Source of the DNA: Trichomonas vaginalis G3
Lineage: Eukaryota > Parabasalia > Trichomonadida > Trichomonadidae
Length of the DNA stretch: 64,000 bases
Assembly: GCF_026262505.1 (NCBI RefSeq)
Contig: NC_067207.1
Coordinates: 1,372,252 to 1,436,251, forward strand
Direction: 5' to 3'
Shown: in pieces, positions 1 to 9,395 of the stretch
How positions within the stretch are numbered: the first letter of the stretch is position 1
Layout of the letters: each line of letters begins with the position of its first letter
The notes under the pieces: model-generated
Databases searched by the model: none
Told to the model about the DNA's origin: nothing
Seen by the model: only the letters and a program-made list of their open reading frames with translations
Program-made: the position numbers and the translations under genes

Positions 1-128
1 TTTAAAATAATTTATTTTATCTTTTATAAAAGAAGCTATATATAGATGATGTCAGATATTCCGCGATTAATTAAACATCATTTAAATCCTGAATGGGTTA
101 AACTTCAATTTAAAAATAAACTTTAAAA

Positions 129-199
129 ATTCATGTCTTACGAAAAATTAAAACTTAGTTATGTTTATTATTTTATTTTTTTATTTTGTATGAAATGAG
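129..199 (+). repeat. Leader repeat, left copy (inverted with 15471-15541)
   Basis: This ~71-bp AT-rich sequence runs from ATTCATGTCTTACG to ATGAAATGAG. It is identical, in reverse complement, to 15471-15541. It contains the start of the gene that follows, so the two genes at opposite ends of element A share their first residues (MYEMS). It is either the inner edge of a decayed terminal inverted repeat or a duplicated promoter/leader. Sequence outward of it does not match between the two sides. Confidence 0.75.
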
Positions 200-1301
200 C
201 GTCAAAACTAACAACGTTAAAAAATTAGGATTCACAAACGAGGAAATAAAGGATATATTAGAGGAGGCGGGTTATGAAGTTAATAAATATTATTTAAGAA
301 ATTGTCAAAAATTTGCCGAGTTATTAAATGATTTAGATTATGATGGAAAAATGAATAAAGATGATGTTATAAATTTCTTATATCCTACATCTGAAGAAGA
401 AAAACCTAAAGAACCTGATGTTTTCCCTGAATATTATGAAGAACGAATTAAAGATGATGAATATGATGAAATTGAAAGACTGGAAAAAATAAGAGATGAA
501 ATAGATGAAAAAATTAAGGAATTAAGAGAAGTTGAAAAATATAATGAAAATGAAGTAGAGGGTTTAATGAATATCCCAGCTTCAGAATCAGAAGTACAGA
601 AATCTCATGAAGAAAGATATAAAAATTATGTCTCAGAATCAACACAAAATTTATTAGATGGTGAAATAGACGAAACACTTTCAGAAGAAGGTACTAAATT
701 TATTCGTAAACATAAGTTACAATTTATTGATAATGAAGAATACCCCTGTATCCTACTTTCACCCCCTCTCGATTCTGAGAAATTCAAAAAAGCTCTTAAA
801 AACGTGACATATGCAACAAATACGATTAAGAAAGAAGATCATGATATTTACACAAATTATTATTTAAATAAATGCACAGGTGTTGATAAAGTTTTTGATT
901 TATTAGATAAAATATCAAAAGAAACCATTGGAACCTATAAAATTTTATGCGATTGTGGTTTCATTATTGAAGATACCAATAATGTTTCATATGAAAGAAC
1001 AGCACCGAAGGAAGATGAAGTGGAAAGGTCTATACCATTTGTTATTAAGAACATAAAAGATATGAAAACTTATAAACATTATATTTATTCATTTATTTCA
1101 GAAAAAATGGAAGCAACCCATAAAACATCATCTCATCATTTTATAGCTATTCATACATTCCTTTTCAAAGTTGTGAAATTAAATAAGACAGGAATTAGAT
1201 TTAATGTATCAGGGTACGCATTCTTGAGTAAATTAAAATGTATTCGTCACGTCGCAGATGATAAAAATTTATGTGTTCTTAATTCATTTTATGGACTTTA
1301 A
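186..1301 (+). CDS. Element A protein upstream of PolB, LEM/HeH-like N-terminus
   Basis: The product is a 371-residue acidic protein of unknown function. Residues 10-65 form a helix-loop-helix pattern (LGFTNEEIKDILEEAGYEV followed by a second helix) resembling HeH/LEM or SAP-like modules. The same kind of N-terminus begins the PolB of element B (32110), and a looser version begins the element A integrase. Residues 90-125 are a charged probable coiled coil. The C-terminus (DDKNLCVLNSFYGL) resembles the OTU-like segment (DNCFVYACIQAG) in the N-terminal extension of element B PolB. It lies 79 bp before the polymerase on the same strand, suggesting a shared replication role. The function is inferred from position only. 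Confidence 0.6.
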   Translation: MYEMSVKTNNVKKLGFTNEEIKDILEEAGYEVNKYYLRNCQKFAELLNDLDYDGKMNKDDVINFLYPTSEEEKPKEPDVFPEYYEERIKDDEYDEIERLEKIRDEIDEKIKELREVEKYNENEVEGLMNIPASESEVQKSHEERYKNYVSESTQNLLDGEIDETLSEEGTKFIRKHKLQFIDNEEYPCILLSPPLDSEKFKKALKNVTYATNTIKKEDHDIYTNYYLNKCTGVDKVFDLLDKISKETIGTYKILCDCGFIIEDTNNVSYERTAPKEDEVERSIPFVIKNIKDMKTYKHYIYSFISEKMEATHKTSSHHFIAIHTFLFKVVKLNKTGIRFNVSGYAFLSKLKCIRHVADDKNLCVLNSFYGL

Positions 1302-1380
1302 CCCTGGACTCTCTGAGTCTCGGACTTTAAAAAAATAAACTTTATTTTTATTTATTTTTTTAATTTTTATTCTTACATAA

Positions 1381-4300
1381 ATGAACAAAAATGGAACAGC
1401 AAAAATGAATGATAATCAAATAAGAGCAGAAGGTAGAAGGTTATTTAAACGCTTCTATAACATTCCTGATGGTGTTAATCCTAAAACTCGTAGAAGTTAT
1501 TTAAATGAAGCCATAGATGCATATGAAGGATTTGACATTTCATCAGAAAGTGAGAGATTAGCGAGAATGTTAAATGTTAATATTGATTTTTATTATTGTG
1601 ACCCTCAACCAGAAGACGTAGACATTAACAAGGTAGACTTTCCATTAGTGGAATCAATAATGATAGATCCAGAATTTGAAACAATAAATATTTTATTAAC
1701 ACAAAGTCCATGTGGAAAACTTCACGCTGACAGAATTACAGACGTTGAAGCACTCACAGGATATAAAGTTTGCCCCTTTTGCAAAGAAGAAGTATATTCT
1801 ATCCGTGATGATCCAGAAAGGAAAAACCAAAGAAGATTTTTAAAACATTGTGAGAAATGTAAAGAAAATAATGGAAGATTAATTCAAGACGTTCAATTGC
1901 AAAACACACAACAACCATATACACCACATATTACGAAACAGAAGATATATCAGTGGTTATTAGCTCATAATTTGCAGGAATATTATCAACCGACAAGATA
2001 TTATATTACTTTTGACTTTGAAACATTAGAGACTAAAGAAGAATTACAACTTTCTGAGTGTGCAACTTTGAACGCTTACTTAAAACCATTCATGGTATCA
2101 TCAACTGTCAAAATAAAGCCGCAAAGCGGCGAGGTCGTAGACCGTGATAAAACATATACGAGGAATTTTTGCTTAACTTCAAGTGATTCTTTTATTTCTG
2201 ATTGGATTGAGTTTTTATTTTCAACCTGTTCATTAGTTGCTAAATCAAATATTGAACAATATGATGAATTATTGAAGTCTCATACATTAAATGAAAAACA
2301 GAAGGAAGTATTTAAAGAACTTCTAGATGAGGAATTCAATAAAGTGAATATCATAGGTTTTAATTCGGGAAAGTTTGATTTAAATTTAATTCTTCGTGAT
2401 TTAAACACTGCAAAATGGAAAATAAAATCAATGCTGGGTTCATCTTCACAATTTAAGCAAATCATTGTAAAGAAAACAAACGTTCCATATGAATTGAGAT
2501 TTATTGACATCAGAAATTATATAGCGGGTGGGACATTAGACCAATTCACTCGAGATTTCGGAAACAATAAATCACGTGTTAAATCCTTTTTCCCTTATCA
2601 ATTCATCACGTGGGAAAATTACGAAGAAGAATTATATAAAGAGGAACCATTCACTCAAGATTCATTTTATTCAGCATTAACTCAAGAAACTATATCAGAT
2701 AGTGATTATCAAATATATCTCAATGATGCTAAAAATTTTAAGAATAGATTAGAATATTTTATTCATTATTGCAATAAAGATGTTGAAATTATGATTGACC
2801 CAATTGATAAAATTATCGAAGAAACATTTGTTTATAAAATTGACATGCTTCATAATCTTTCTTTATCATCGAATGCATCAATGATTCGTTACGCTTTAGC
2901 ATATAAAGACTTTAATCCTAATGAAAAATATCCTGAGGAAGAGATAGAATCAAGTTTTGAATTAACGAAAAAGTATTGGAAATATAAAATTGAATCATAT
3001 AAGAAACAAGATGAAAAAGCAGAAAGAGATACTAAAAATAATGTTTCAATGGATGATTTTCAATACTATCACGATTTAATCCTTTCATCTAAATGTAAAA
3101 TGTGTGGTAAAGCGTTTACATATGCAAATAAACCAACATTAGATAGAATCGATAATGAAAAACCACATACCAAAGAAAATTGTCAGTTAATGTGTTGTTA
3201 TTGCAATGTCGTAAAATCAAATAAAGATGAAGATGTTCAACGTTTAAGAATCAATTTAAGAAATTATGCATTAAAAAATAATTTACCAATGACTTTAGAT
3301 TCAGTTGAAGCTTATCACATTCTCCGTAATGGAATTACTGGTGGTCTATCAAATGTTCAACATCGTGTTAATCTTAAAGGAATCACGCACATTAATAAAC
3401 TTTCATATAGTCCAGAAACTAAAACTGTATCAAATGAGGACACCACCAACATCATGACTCATTTCGTTGGAGTTGATTTTAATTCATTATATCCTTCATC
3501 ATTTTCATCTAATCCTCATGATTTCATTCAATATACTAACCATAAAATGTATATGCCGGGAAGATTGAATGGTGTTATCATTTGTGATACAGCAACAAAG
3601 AAAGCAAAAGCACTGGGAATTATTAGAAAGAAAAATACTTTATTCGTGGCTGAAGTAAAGGGTCACATTGATGAAAAATACATTAATGATTACATAAACT
3701 TTTTACCGATAATAAGAAACTTAGATATTATCACAGATGAAAAAACAATTGGTAGTTTTATGTATAATTACATGAAATCAAACAATCTACCAGTTGACCA
3801 GAAACAGAGAAAATTAACTCAGTTAGCATCAACACACAACCAATATCAACCATTTTCTTCTTATTATCTTTGGTATCTAATCGACAGATTTCATTTTATC
3901 ATTGATGACATTCAATCAATTTTAACATTTACTAAAAACACTTGCTTTAATGAATTTGCGAACGAATTTATGAATGAAAGACAAAAGGCTGAATTAGAAG
4001 GAAATAAAGGAAAAAGTTTATTTTGCAAGATTTCACTTAATGGATCATATGGTTACGATGCAATGAATACACAAAATTACGCAAAGACTAAAATAATGAA
4101 TGCACAGAAGGCACGCGTTGCATGTATGTCAAATAAGTTTAAAAACATAAGAGAAATAGGAGAAGATACATATCAAGTGATGCTTAAAGATAGATTTTAT
4201 AGATGTGATACATGTTTACAAGAGGCATTCTTCACTTTAGATAATGCTAAATACTGGTATTTGGTTTTCATTTATGATTTTATGTATAAATGTATGAATG

Positions 4301-4854
4301 TTAATCGTTTTCATTTCATTGAAGGTGATACTGATTCATCTTATTGGGCAATCGCTGGCGATCCAAATCTTCCTAACACTCAAGCATTTCAAGCAATTGT
4401 TACCGATAAACAATTTTATGATAAAAACATTTACAAATTCGCACCTTTTGATTTCTTCTGTTTTGATGAGAAATTTAAACCTAAATTAAAGAATAAAGCT
4501 GAAGAAAAAGCACATGAGAAGAAGTTATTGGGTTTAGCAATTGAGAAACAAGGTGATAACATGGTTGCTTTATGTCCTAAGTGTTATACATCATTCAACG
4601 GTTCAATTGATGGAAGTGATTTTAAAAAGATTGCACAAAAAATGAAAGGTGTTAGTTTACGACAAAATAAACAATTAACACCTAAAAATTATTTGGATAT
4701 AATAAATGATAAAGTGATATTTGATGGTCAAAATATTAATTTACAACTTAAAAACGGGTCAATGACTCGCTTAACAATCGGTAAGACCGCATTAACAGGA
4801 GCACACACTAAGGCTGTATGTTGTGAAAATGGATGTTGTATGCCATTTATTTAA
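1381..4854 (+). CDS. polB: Protein-primed family-B DNA polymerase (element A) with embedded HNH domain
   Basis: The product is a 1157-residue replicative polymerase of the Polinton/adenovirus-type protein-primed group. Visible motifs are Exo I near residue 207 (TFDFETLE), Exo II (IGFNSGKFDLN), Exo III (YCNKDVEIM), palm motif A near 697 (DFNSLYPSS), motif B near 882 (SLNGSYGY) and motif C near 981 (GDTDSS). Between exonuclease and palm, at about 571-615, is a HNH/endonuclease-VII-like zinc module (CKMCGKAF, then LDRIDN, then CCYC). The element B polymerase has no such insert. A short double-hairpin repeat at 2118-2146 is read in frame. An extra Cys cluster ends the protein. The start follows an AT-rich leader ending CTTACATAA, like other genes in this element. 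Confidence 0.93.
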   Translation: MNKNGTAKMNDNQIRAEGRRLFKRFYNIPDGVNPKTRRSYLNEAIDAYEGFDISSESERLARMLNVNIDFYYCDPQPEDVDINKVDFPLVESIMIDPEFETINILLTQSPCGKLHADRITDVEALTGYKVCPFCKEEVYSIRDDPERKNQRRFLKHCEKCKENNGRLIQDVQLQNTQQPYTPHITKQKIYQWLLAHNLQEYYQPTRYYITFDFETLETKEELQLSECATLNAYLKPFMVSSTVKIKPQSGEVVDRDKTYTRNFCLTSSDSFISDWIEFLFSTCSLVAKSNIEQYDELLKSHTLNEKQKEVFKELLDEEFNKVNIIGFNSGKFDLNLILRDLNTAKWKIKSMLGSSSQFKQIIVKKTNVPYELRFIDIRNYIAGGTLDQFTRDFGNNKSRVKSFFPYQFITWENYEEELYKEEPFTQDSFYSALTQETISDSDYQIYLNDAKNFKNRLEYFIHYCNKDVEIMIDPIDKIIEETFVYKIDMLHNLSLSSNASMIRYALAYKDFNPNEKYPEEEIESSFELTKKYWKYKIESYKKQDEKAERDTKNNVSMDDFQYYHDLILSSKCKMCGKAFTYANKPTLDRIDNEKPHTKENCQLMCCYCNVVKSNKDEDVQRLRINLRNYALKNNLPMTLDSVEAYHILRNGITGGLSNVQHRVNLKGITHINKLSYSPETKTVSNEDTTNIMTHFVGVDFNSLYPSSFSSNPHDFIQYTNHKMYMPGRLNGVIICDTATKKAKALGIIRKKNTLFVAEVKGHIDEKYINDYINFLPIIRNLDIITDEKTIGSFMYNYMKSNNLPVDQKQRKLTQLASTHNQYQPFSSYYLWYLIDRFHFIIDDIQSILTFTKNTCFNEFANEFMNERQKAELEGNKGKSLFCKISLNGSYGYDAMNTQNYAKTKIMNAQKARVACMSNKFKNIREIGEDTYQVMLKDRFYRCDTCLQEAFFTLDNAKYWYLVFIYDFMYKCMNVNRFHFIEGDTDSSYWAIAGDPNLPNTQAFQAIVTDKQFYDKNIYKFAPFDFFCFDEKFKPKLKNKAEEKAHEKKLLGLAIEKQGDNMVALCPKCYTSFNGSIDGSDFKKIAQKMKGVSLRQNKQLTPKNYLDIINDKVIFDGQNINLQLKNGSMTRLTIGKTALTGAHTKAVCCENGCCMPFI

Positions 4855-4940
4855 TACAATTTATTTTTTATTTTTAATGAAATACCACAGAAGAGACAAA
4901 GAGGTGGGCACCCTTAAACATTTATTTTATTTTTATATAA

Positions 4941-6449
4941 ATGGATAACACAGATTTAAAAAATTTAATTGCTGATTTAATATTTAATCAAAATTTTCTT
5001 GATTATTATGATTTAAAAGCATATCTCCAAAAACATAATAAAAATATAACGGGTGATGATATGGAATATTATTATCCATATTATAAAAATGAAATTTTGA
5101 AATATCATGATAAAATAATTTCTAAAATTAAAGACAAAATTAAAAATAATGAATATACAAAGGGAAAAAGTAAATCACAACTTAAACAGTTGAAAGATTT
5201 CAAAAATAAAGTATTAACAGAAGAAGATATTGATGGATTATATAATTTATATAATCCCGAGCCACAAAAACCAAAGCCAAAGGAACAAAACACCCAGGCC
5301 CTTCAGACCATAAATGATGCACAAGCTTTAATTTATGATTCATTAGTTAAACCATATTCAGCCCGACTTTTAAATGAAGATCAACTTTTGGAATTCATCC
5401 TTCAACATAAACTCGAAGCGGGAAAGTATATCAAACCTTTATATACAGCATATTTAAAACAAATGAATAGAATACATCCAGAATTAATGAAAGGAGGAAT
5501 GAATTCCAAAATCAAAGCAGATAAAATTAAACCACTTACAACACCAAAACCTCCAACAGTAGTACCTCCTCCTTCAGTTAATCCTTCATCATTCACTTTA
5601 TTATATCCATTTCAAACATTTAAGAAGCAAAAAGATTTTAAAAAGGATTTCAAAATATTAAATAAACCAATTGACCCAAAAATTCAACCATTAAAGGAAA
5701 AATTTAGTCGACCTTCATTTGCTCCATATCCATATTCATACGAAATTGATCATCTGGAATATTCAAAAGGAAACGTTACTTATTTATTTGCCATTAACAT
5801 TAACACCAGATATTTATATTGCATTCCGGTGAAAGGGAAAACAGAACAGGAAACAAGAAGAGCTATACAATACTTACTAGATCATGAAAGAGTAGATAAT
5901 ATAAGGGGTGATGGTGATAAAGGATTTCAGGCAGCTATGGCTCATTATTTCCCACAAATTAATTTTTACTTTTCATCCTCTCCATATACGTTTCATAATA
6001 AAATAGTTGATGCGGTAATGAGAACTCTTAGAGATGCGTTAGGGGTTAACGGTCAGATATACTGGGATGGAAATCATGACTCCATCATACAACAGTTAGT
6101 ATATTATTACAATAATACATGGCATAGAACTATAAACATGAAACCAGTGGAAATGAAAAATGATATTTCAAAAGAATGGGAATATATTAGAAAGCAAATG
6201 GAAAAGTTAAATGATGTTAAACGTGAACAAATTAATTCAGGGCTCATGAATTTTAAACAAGGAAATAAAGTTTTAATTCATCTCGATTATGGAAAAACTG
6301 ATAAATCAATGACAAAAAGAAGACGAAGATTTGACACAATAGCTGAATTTGTTAGATATATTAACGGCAATGCATTAGTTGAAGTTGACAATAAATTAAT
6401 AGAAATTCCGATTTATTTTATTACTCCATTATATTTAAATAATATTTAA
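4941..6449 (+). CDS. int: Polinton integrase, rve/DDE type (element A)
   Basis: The product is a 502-residue retrovirus-like integrase that would insert the linear element DNA. The catalytic core spans about residues 265-400. It begins YEIDHLEYSKGN, followed by a second acidic block (RGDGDKGF) and the helix ending MRTLRDALG that is typical of Polinton integrases. The C-terminal ~100 residues are a basic, beta-rich, probably chromo- or SH3-like DNA-binding region. A Pro-rich linker (residues ~185-215) joins a helical N-terminal part to the core. The gene lies 86 bp after polB on the same strand. Its leader (TTTATTTTTATATAAATG) closely matches the one before the terminal-repeat gene of element B. 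Confidence 0.9.
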   Translation: MDNTDLKNLIADLIFNQNFLDYYDLKAYLQKHNKNITGDDMEYYYPYYKNEILKYHDKIISKIKDKIKNNEYTKGKSKSQLKQLKDFKNKVLTEEDIDGLYNLYNPEPQKPKPKEQNTQALQTINDAQALIYDSLVKPYSARLLNEDQLLEFILQHKLEAGKYIKPLYTAYLKQMNRIHPELMKGGMNSKIKADKIKPLTTPKPPTVVPPPSVNPSSFTLLYPFQTFKKQKDFKKDFKILNKPIDPKIQPLKEKFSRPSFAPYPYSYEIDHLEYSKGNVTYLFAININTRYLYCIPVKGKTEQETRRAIQYLLDHERVDNIRGDGDKGFQAAMAHYFPQINFYFSSSPYTFHNKIVDAVMRTLRDALGVNGQIYWDGNHDSIIQQLVYYYNNTWHRTINMKPVEMKNDISKEWEYIRKQMEKLNDVKREQINSGLMNFKQGNKVLIHLDYGKTDKSMTKRRRRFDTIAEFVRYINGNALVEVDNKLIEIPIYFITPLYLNNI

Positions 6450-6470
6450 TTTTTTTTATTTCGTAAGAAA

Positions 6471-6734
6471 ATGAGTGACAACAAAGCAGTCAAGAGTCCA
6501 GACAATGAATATAAAAAGAAACTAAACAGAATTAAATCAAAAATATGCTATTACAAAAAGAAGTCGCAATGTGGTGGGGTTGAAAATGATAAAGAAATAA
6601 TCGAAAAATTAGAAACTTACCGTTCAATCCTTAAACTGAGTGAAGCAAAAATAAAAGAATTTAATAGAATAAATAAATTGATTGGAAGAGATGAATTTAA
6701 TAAAGATGAATTTTTAAACTCAATCCAAATTTAA
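6471..6734 (+). CDS. Small basic coiled-coil protein (element A)
   Basis: The product is 87 residues and Lys/Glu-rich, with helix-forming spacing through most of its length and no recognised domain. It starts 21 bp after the integrase stop with a leader (TTTCGTAAGAAAATG) containing the CGTAAGAA motif repeated elsewhere in element A. It ends tail-to-tail with the short gene on the opposite strand. A DNA-binding or virion accessory role is possible, but nothing in the sequence shows it. Confidence 0.55.
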   Translation: MSDNKAVKSPDNEYKKKLNRIKSKICYYKKKSQCGGVENDKEIIEKLETYRSILKLSEAKIKEFNRINKLIGRDEFNKDEFLNSIQI

Positions 6735-6895
6735 TTTTTATTCCTCTTCGACAACGTCTCTCTTTCCATCATTACTGCATAACCACATTTTCTCAATTTT
6801 AGTGGTTTGTTATTTTTAACATGTTCTTGCATCATTTTTATCATTTCCTCCCTTGTTATGATTCGTGGTAAATTTTGAGCTTGTGGGGTATTCAT
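6731..6895 (-). CDS. Short 54-residue protein (element A)
   Basis: This short frame starts MNTPQAQNLPRIITREEM and is rich in Lys and Met, with a probable single amphipathic helix. Its stop overlaps the stop of the converging small gene by 4 bp, the same tight convergence seen at other gene pairs in these elements. There is no homology I can name. It is supported only by position, an ATG start and compact packing. Confidence 0.4.
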   Translation of the reverse strand: MNTPQAQNLPRIITREEMIKMMQEHVKNNKPLKLRKCGYAVMMERETLSKRNKN

Positions 6896-6929
6896 TTATG
6901 ATAAAAATAAAAATTTGTTATCAGTTATT

Positions 6930-7117
6930 TTATCGTTAATGTTTTTAGGTTATTCAATAATTAATTATTTTGAATAACTGAAGGGGTCACCAGGTCACCA
7001 GGTGGTCACCAGGTAATTTAACTTCTCTGAAAAAATGTGACAACATGACATTTTGACAACATCACAGGAGGAAGGCAGTTATGACTTATTTTTGAATAAC
7101 TGGGAAATAAATTTACG
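6930..7117. promoter_or_regulatory. Conserved non-coding block with GGTCACC iterons (element A copy)
   Basis: This spacer contains an inverted repeat (GTTATTCAA ... TTGAATAAC, 6951-6979). It is followed by three GGTCACC sites at about 6985, 6993 and 7004, then AATTTAACTTCT and a GACAACATGACATTTTGACAACA stretch, and finally GGAAATAAATTTA. The same ordered series occurs in element B at 31420-31535 on the opposite strand, although coding regions of the two elements are highly diverged. Such conservation suggests a replication origin, packaging signal or operator. The role is inferred. It lies between the replication/integration gene block and the structural block. Confidence 0.7.
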
Positions 7118-7151
7118 TCAAATATGCAATTTATAAAATCTTATGTCGACA

Positions 7152-7223
7152 GGCTACGTAGCACAGTGGTCTAAGGTGGTGTTATAGAGGGGTCAGGGTC
7201 TGTGGTTCGAACCGCGACGGCGC
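7152..7223 (+). tRNA. Degenerate tRNA-like sequence (pol III A and B boxes)
   Basis: The sequence has an A-box-like TAGCACAGTGG and a B-box-like GGTTCGAACCG at tRNA spacing, in a ~72-nt stretch starting GGC and ending GCC. A 3-bp D stem (CAC/GTG) can form, but acceptor, anticodon and T stems pair poorly. It is therefore a decayed tRNA or a tRNA-derived insertion rather than a working gene. It stands alone in the non-coding spacer of element A, and its GC content is above its surroundings. No anticodon can be assigned with confidence. Confidence 0.4.
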
Positions 7224-7384
7224 CGTATTTTCTTATTTTCTTTGTTTGTCTTGTTTGTCGTGAATAAAAAGTGTCATAAAAGTGCTCTATCTTCCACGGG
7301 AATAAATAAAAAATTTACTTTATTTCTTCTTTATTTCTTCTTTATTTCTTTGTTCCCGTGGAAGAAGGGTTTTGCTGTTTTTTC

Positions 7385-8640
7385 TCAACCGAAATCAATT
7401 TGTGTATATCCTGAAACGTGATGTGTATGGTTTCCTCCTCCCTCAGTGTTACTCCAGTAACAATCTATAGCAAACTTAACGTTGTCTTTAACATCATATC
7501 CTTTACCTTTTATCATTGCTGACCAATCCCAATATCTATGCTTATGCCAACCCGCTTGAGATGTACTTAAATCTATGTAGTGACTATGTGCAGGTAAATT
7601 TTCACCTGAAATCGTTTTACTTCCTCCTGTTTCCTTTGAAGAGTTTGCACAATACAAAAACCTGTCAACTATTTGTTTCCACGTACCGAAACCCAGAACT
7701 GTTGCTGGATTTGTTGAGTTCATTGACGTATAAATAGAGCCTATAGGATATAATGTTTGAAGAATTTCTGTCTTTAATGTTTGAAGCTCTTTTTGTCTGC
7801 TTTCTTGTCATATAAATCTTGAGCAGTGAATTTAATATTATGTTCATCCTTCATGACATAAACATCTTTACATCTAATGTTTCTCATCGTCGTTATGTCG
7901 TCATCCGATGTTAAACCTTGTGGAAAGTTAGGAGGTTTACAATATAATACATCCCCACCAGTTTCTTCAACCGTTCCTTCAATACTTTCTATAGCAACAG
8001 TTGTAAAACTTGTATGTGTATGGTTCTTATCTGCCTTCTTCATTAACTCATTGTTAACATAAGTTTTATCTGCTTTAAGGTCTAAACATCCTGAAACCCA
8101 TCCTGTATCGGCTTTAGTTTTTAAAATCTTTGATGTCCATTCATGATACCATTCAACCCTTTCTATAATTTCATTATCTTTTTCATTAACATATTCCTTA
8201 TCTGCCTTCTTCATTAATGCACTAGCCACAAGTCCCTTATCTGCTTTCTTCTCTAACTCACTATCCACGTATTCCTTATCTGCTTTCTTCATTATGTCAT
8301 TTAGGAAACCTTTTATGAATTCCTCATTTAAATTAAATCTTCCAATCTTCAAAACTTTAGGAAATGCATTTAATGCGTAATATCTTTGTTCTTCTGGTGG
8401 AATTGATGTTATATCATCCGTTATTCCTTTAATTTTTGAATTCATAAATAAAATTTCTTTTATATTTGATATCACTGCACCACCTTTGCAAACGAATTCG
8501 AAATGGTCATTTTTCAATACTATCTCCAAATCTCCATATTTCAACCTTTGCGTTTGTTCTGCCGTCTTTGAATTATATGCATATATGGCGTATGTAATGG
8601 TCTGTGCCTTAAGTTGTTGTGGTTGCTGTTGTTTAATCAT
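7385..8640 (-). pseudogene. Phage-like tail fibre protein (element A), broken
   Basis: This is a virion fibre or spike gene of the fossil element. The N-terminal half has repeated KADKEYV / KKADK units, the spaced turn motif of phage tail fibres. The C-terminal part (STNPATVLGFGTWKQIVDRF, then LPAHSH and HTHH) matches the tail-collar/baseplate gp10-type tip domain. The same module, with the same order, ends the fibre gene of element B (23074-25921). It reads as broken, with one or two breaks. A role in attachment or vertex decoration is inferred from the phage family. Confidence 0.8.
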
Positions 8641-8664
8641 TTATTATGATTTAAAAATAAATAT

Positions 8665-9207
8665 TTAATCCGTTATCTCATCACCTATTTTTTCTATTTG
8701 AAATTGCCATAATATTTCATTCATGAATTCTAAATCACAATCAAATAGGTCAGTTATTCTAAATTTAATATTTGATAAATCTTTTGAATGAAGAATAAAT
8801 GAATTCCCGGATAATTGAAACGGATATGATAAAGAAAATATGTTTAAGTTGATGGATAAAATGTTTTGTATTGATGGGTAAGAGTTAGGGTCTAATGTTT
8901 GATGTGAAAATCTCATTGGGGTATTAACTTTATCACATTTGATTAAAATGAAATTGGAACCAGTGTCAGAATACAAAACATCCCCAACATCTTTTTCAAA
9001 ATTTAATATCCCCAACAATGAACGAAGATGAGGAGTACAAAATTTAATTTTCAGCGGAAATTTAATAAGGTTATTTATTTCATCAAGTTCAAAAAGTTTA
9101 TCAGGTTTTGATTTAAAATTTTCTTCATACCATATGATAAATGATTCATTTAAATAACTTAAAATCGTGTTAATATCCCATTTCGTTATCACATTATTTA
9201 TATACAT
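8665..9207 (-). CDS. Jelly-roll-like structural protein (element A)
   Basis: The product is 180 residues and beta-rich. Its C-terminal pattern (SKDLSNIKFRITDLFDCDLE, then a hydrophobic strand) aligns by eye with NLKDMQFRLVDFQGEPVELK near the end of the 254-residue protein at 22292-23056 in element B. Both genes lie next to the fibre gene, which suggests a partner such as a fibre base or vertex protein. The family is not certain; a penton-like or minor capsid role is an inference. It overlaps the start region of the short gene upstream by 10 bp. Confidence 0.55.
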   Translation of the reverse strand: MYINNVITKWDINTILSYLNESFIIWYEENFKSKPDKLFELDEINNLIKFPLKIKFCTPHLRSLLGILNFEKDVGDVLYSDTGSNFILIKCDKVNTPMRFSHQTLDPNSYPSIQNILSINLNIFSLSYPFQLSGNSFILHSKDLSNIKFRITDLFDCDLEFMNEILWQFQIEKIGDEITD

Positions 9208-9374
9208 ATCATACGTTTTTCAAGGTCATCTTTAATAAATGATATATAATCTGAAGGGTCTAAAAGAATGGGATTAAATTTACCACTCACAGAAACGAGA
9301 GTAACATTATAAATTCCGCTAACTGTTAAATTTAATTCACAGCTATTATTCGAAATAATATTGATAATTGACAT
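9198..9374 (-). CDS. Short 58-residue beta-rich protein (element A)
   Basis: The frame starts MSIINIISNNSCELNLTVSG and is predicted to be beta-rich. It ends inside the first codons of the jelly-roll-like gene at 8665-9207 (10-bp overlap), so the two appear to be transcribed together leftwards. The frame is short; tight packing and composition are the only support. A small virion or fibre-adaptor protein is possible. Confidence 0.4.
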   Translation of the reverse strand: MSIINIISNNSCELNLTVSGIYNVTLVSVSGKFNPILLDPSDYISFIKDDLEKRMICI

Positions 9375-9395
9375 TTTTTTATTACGATTAAAAAT

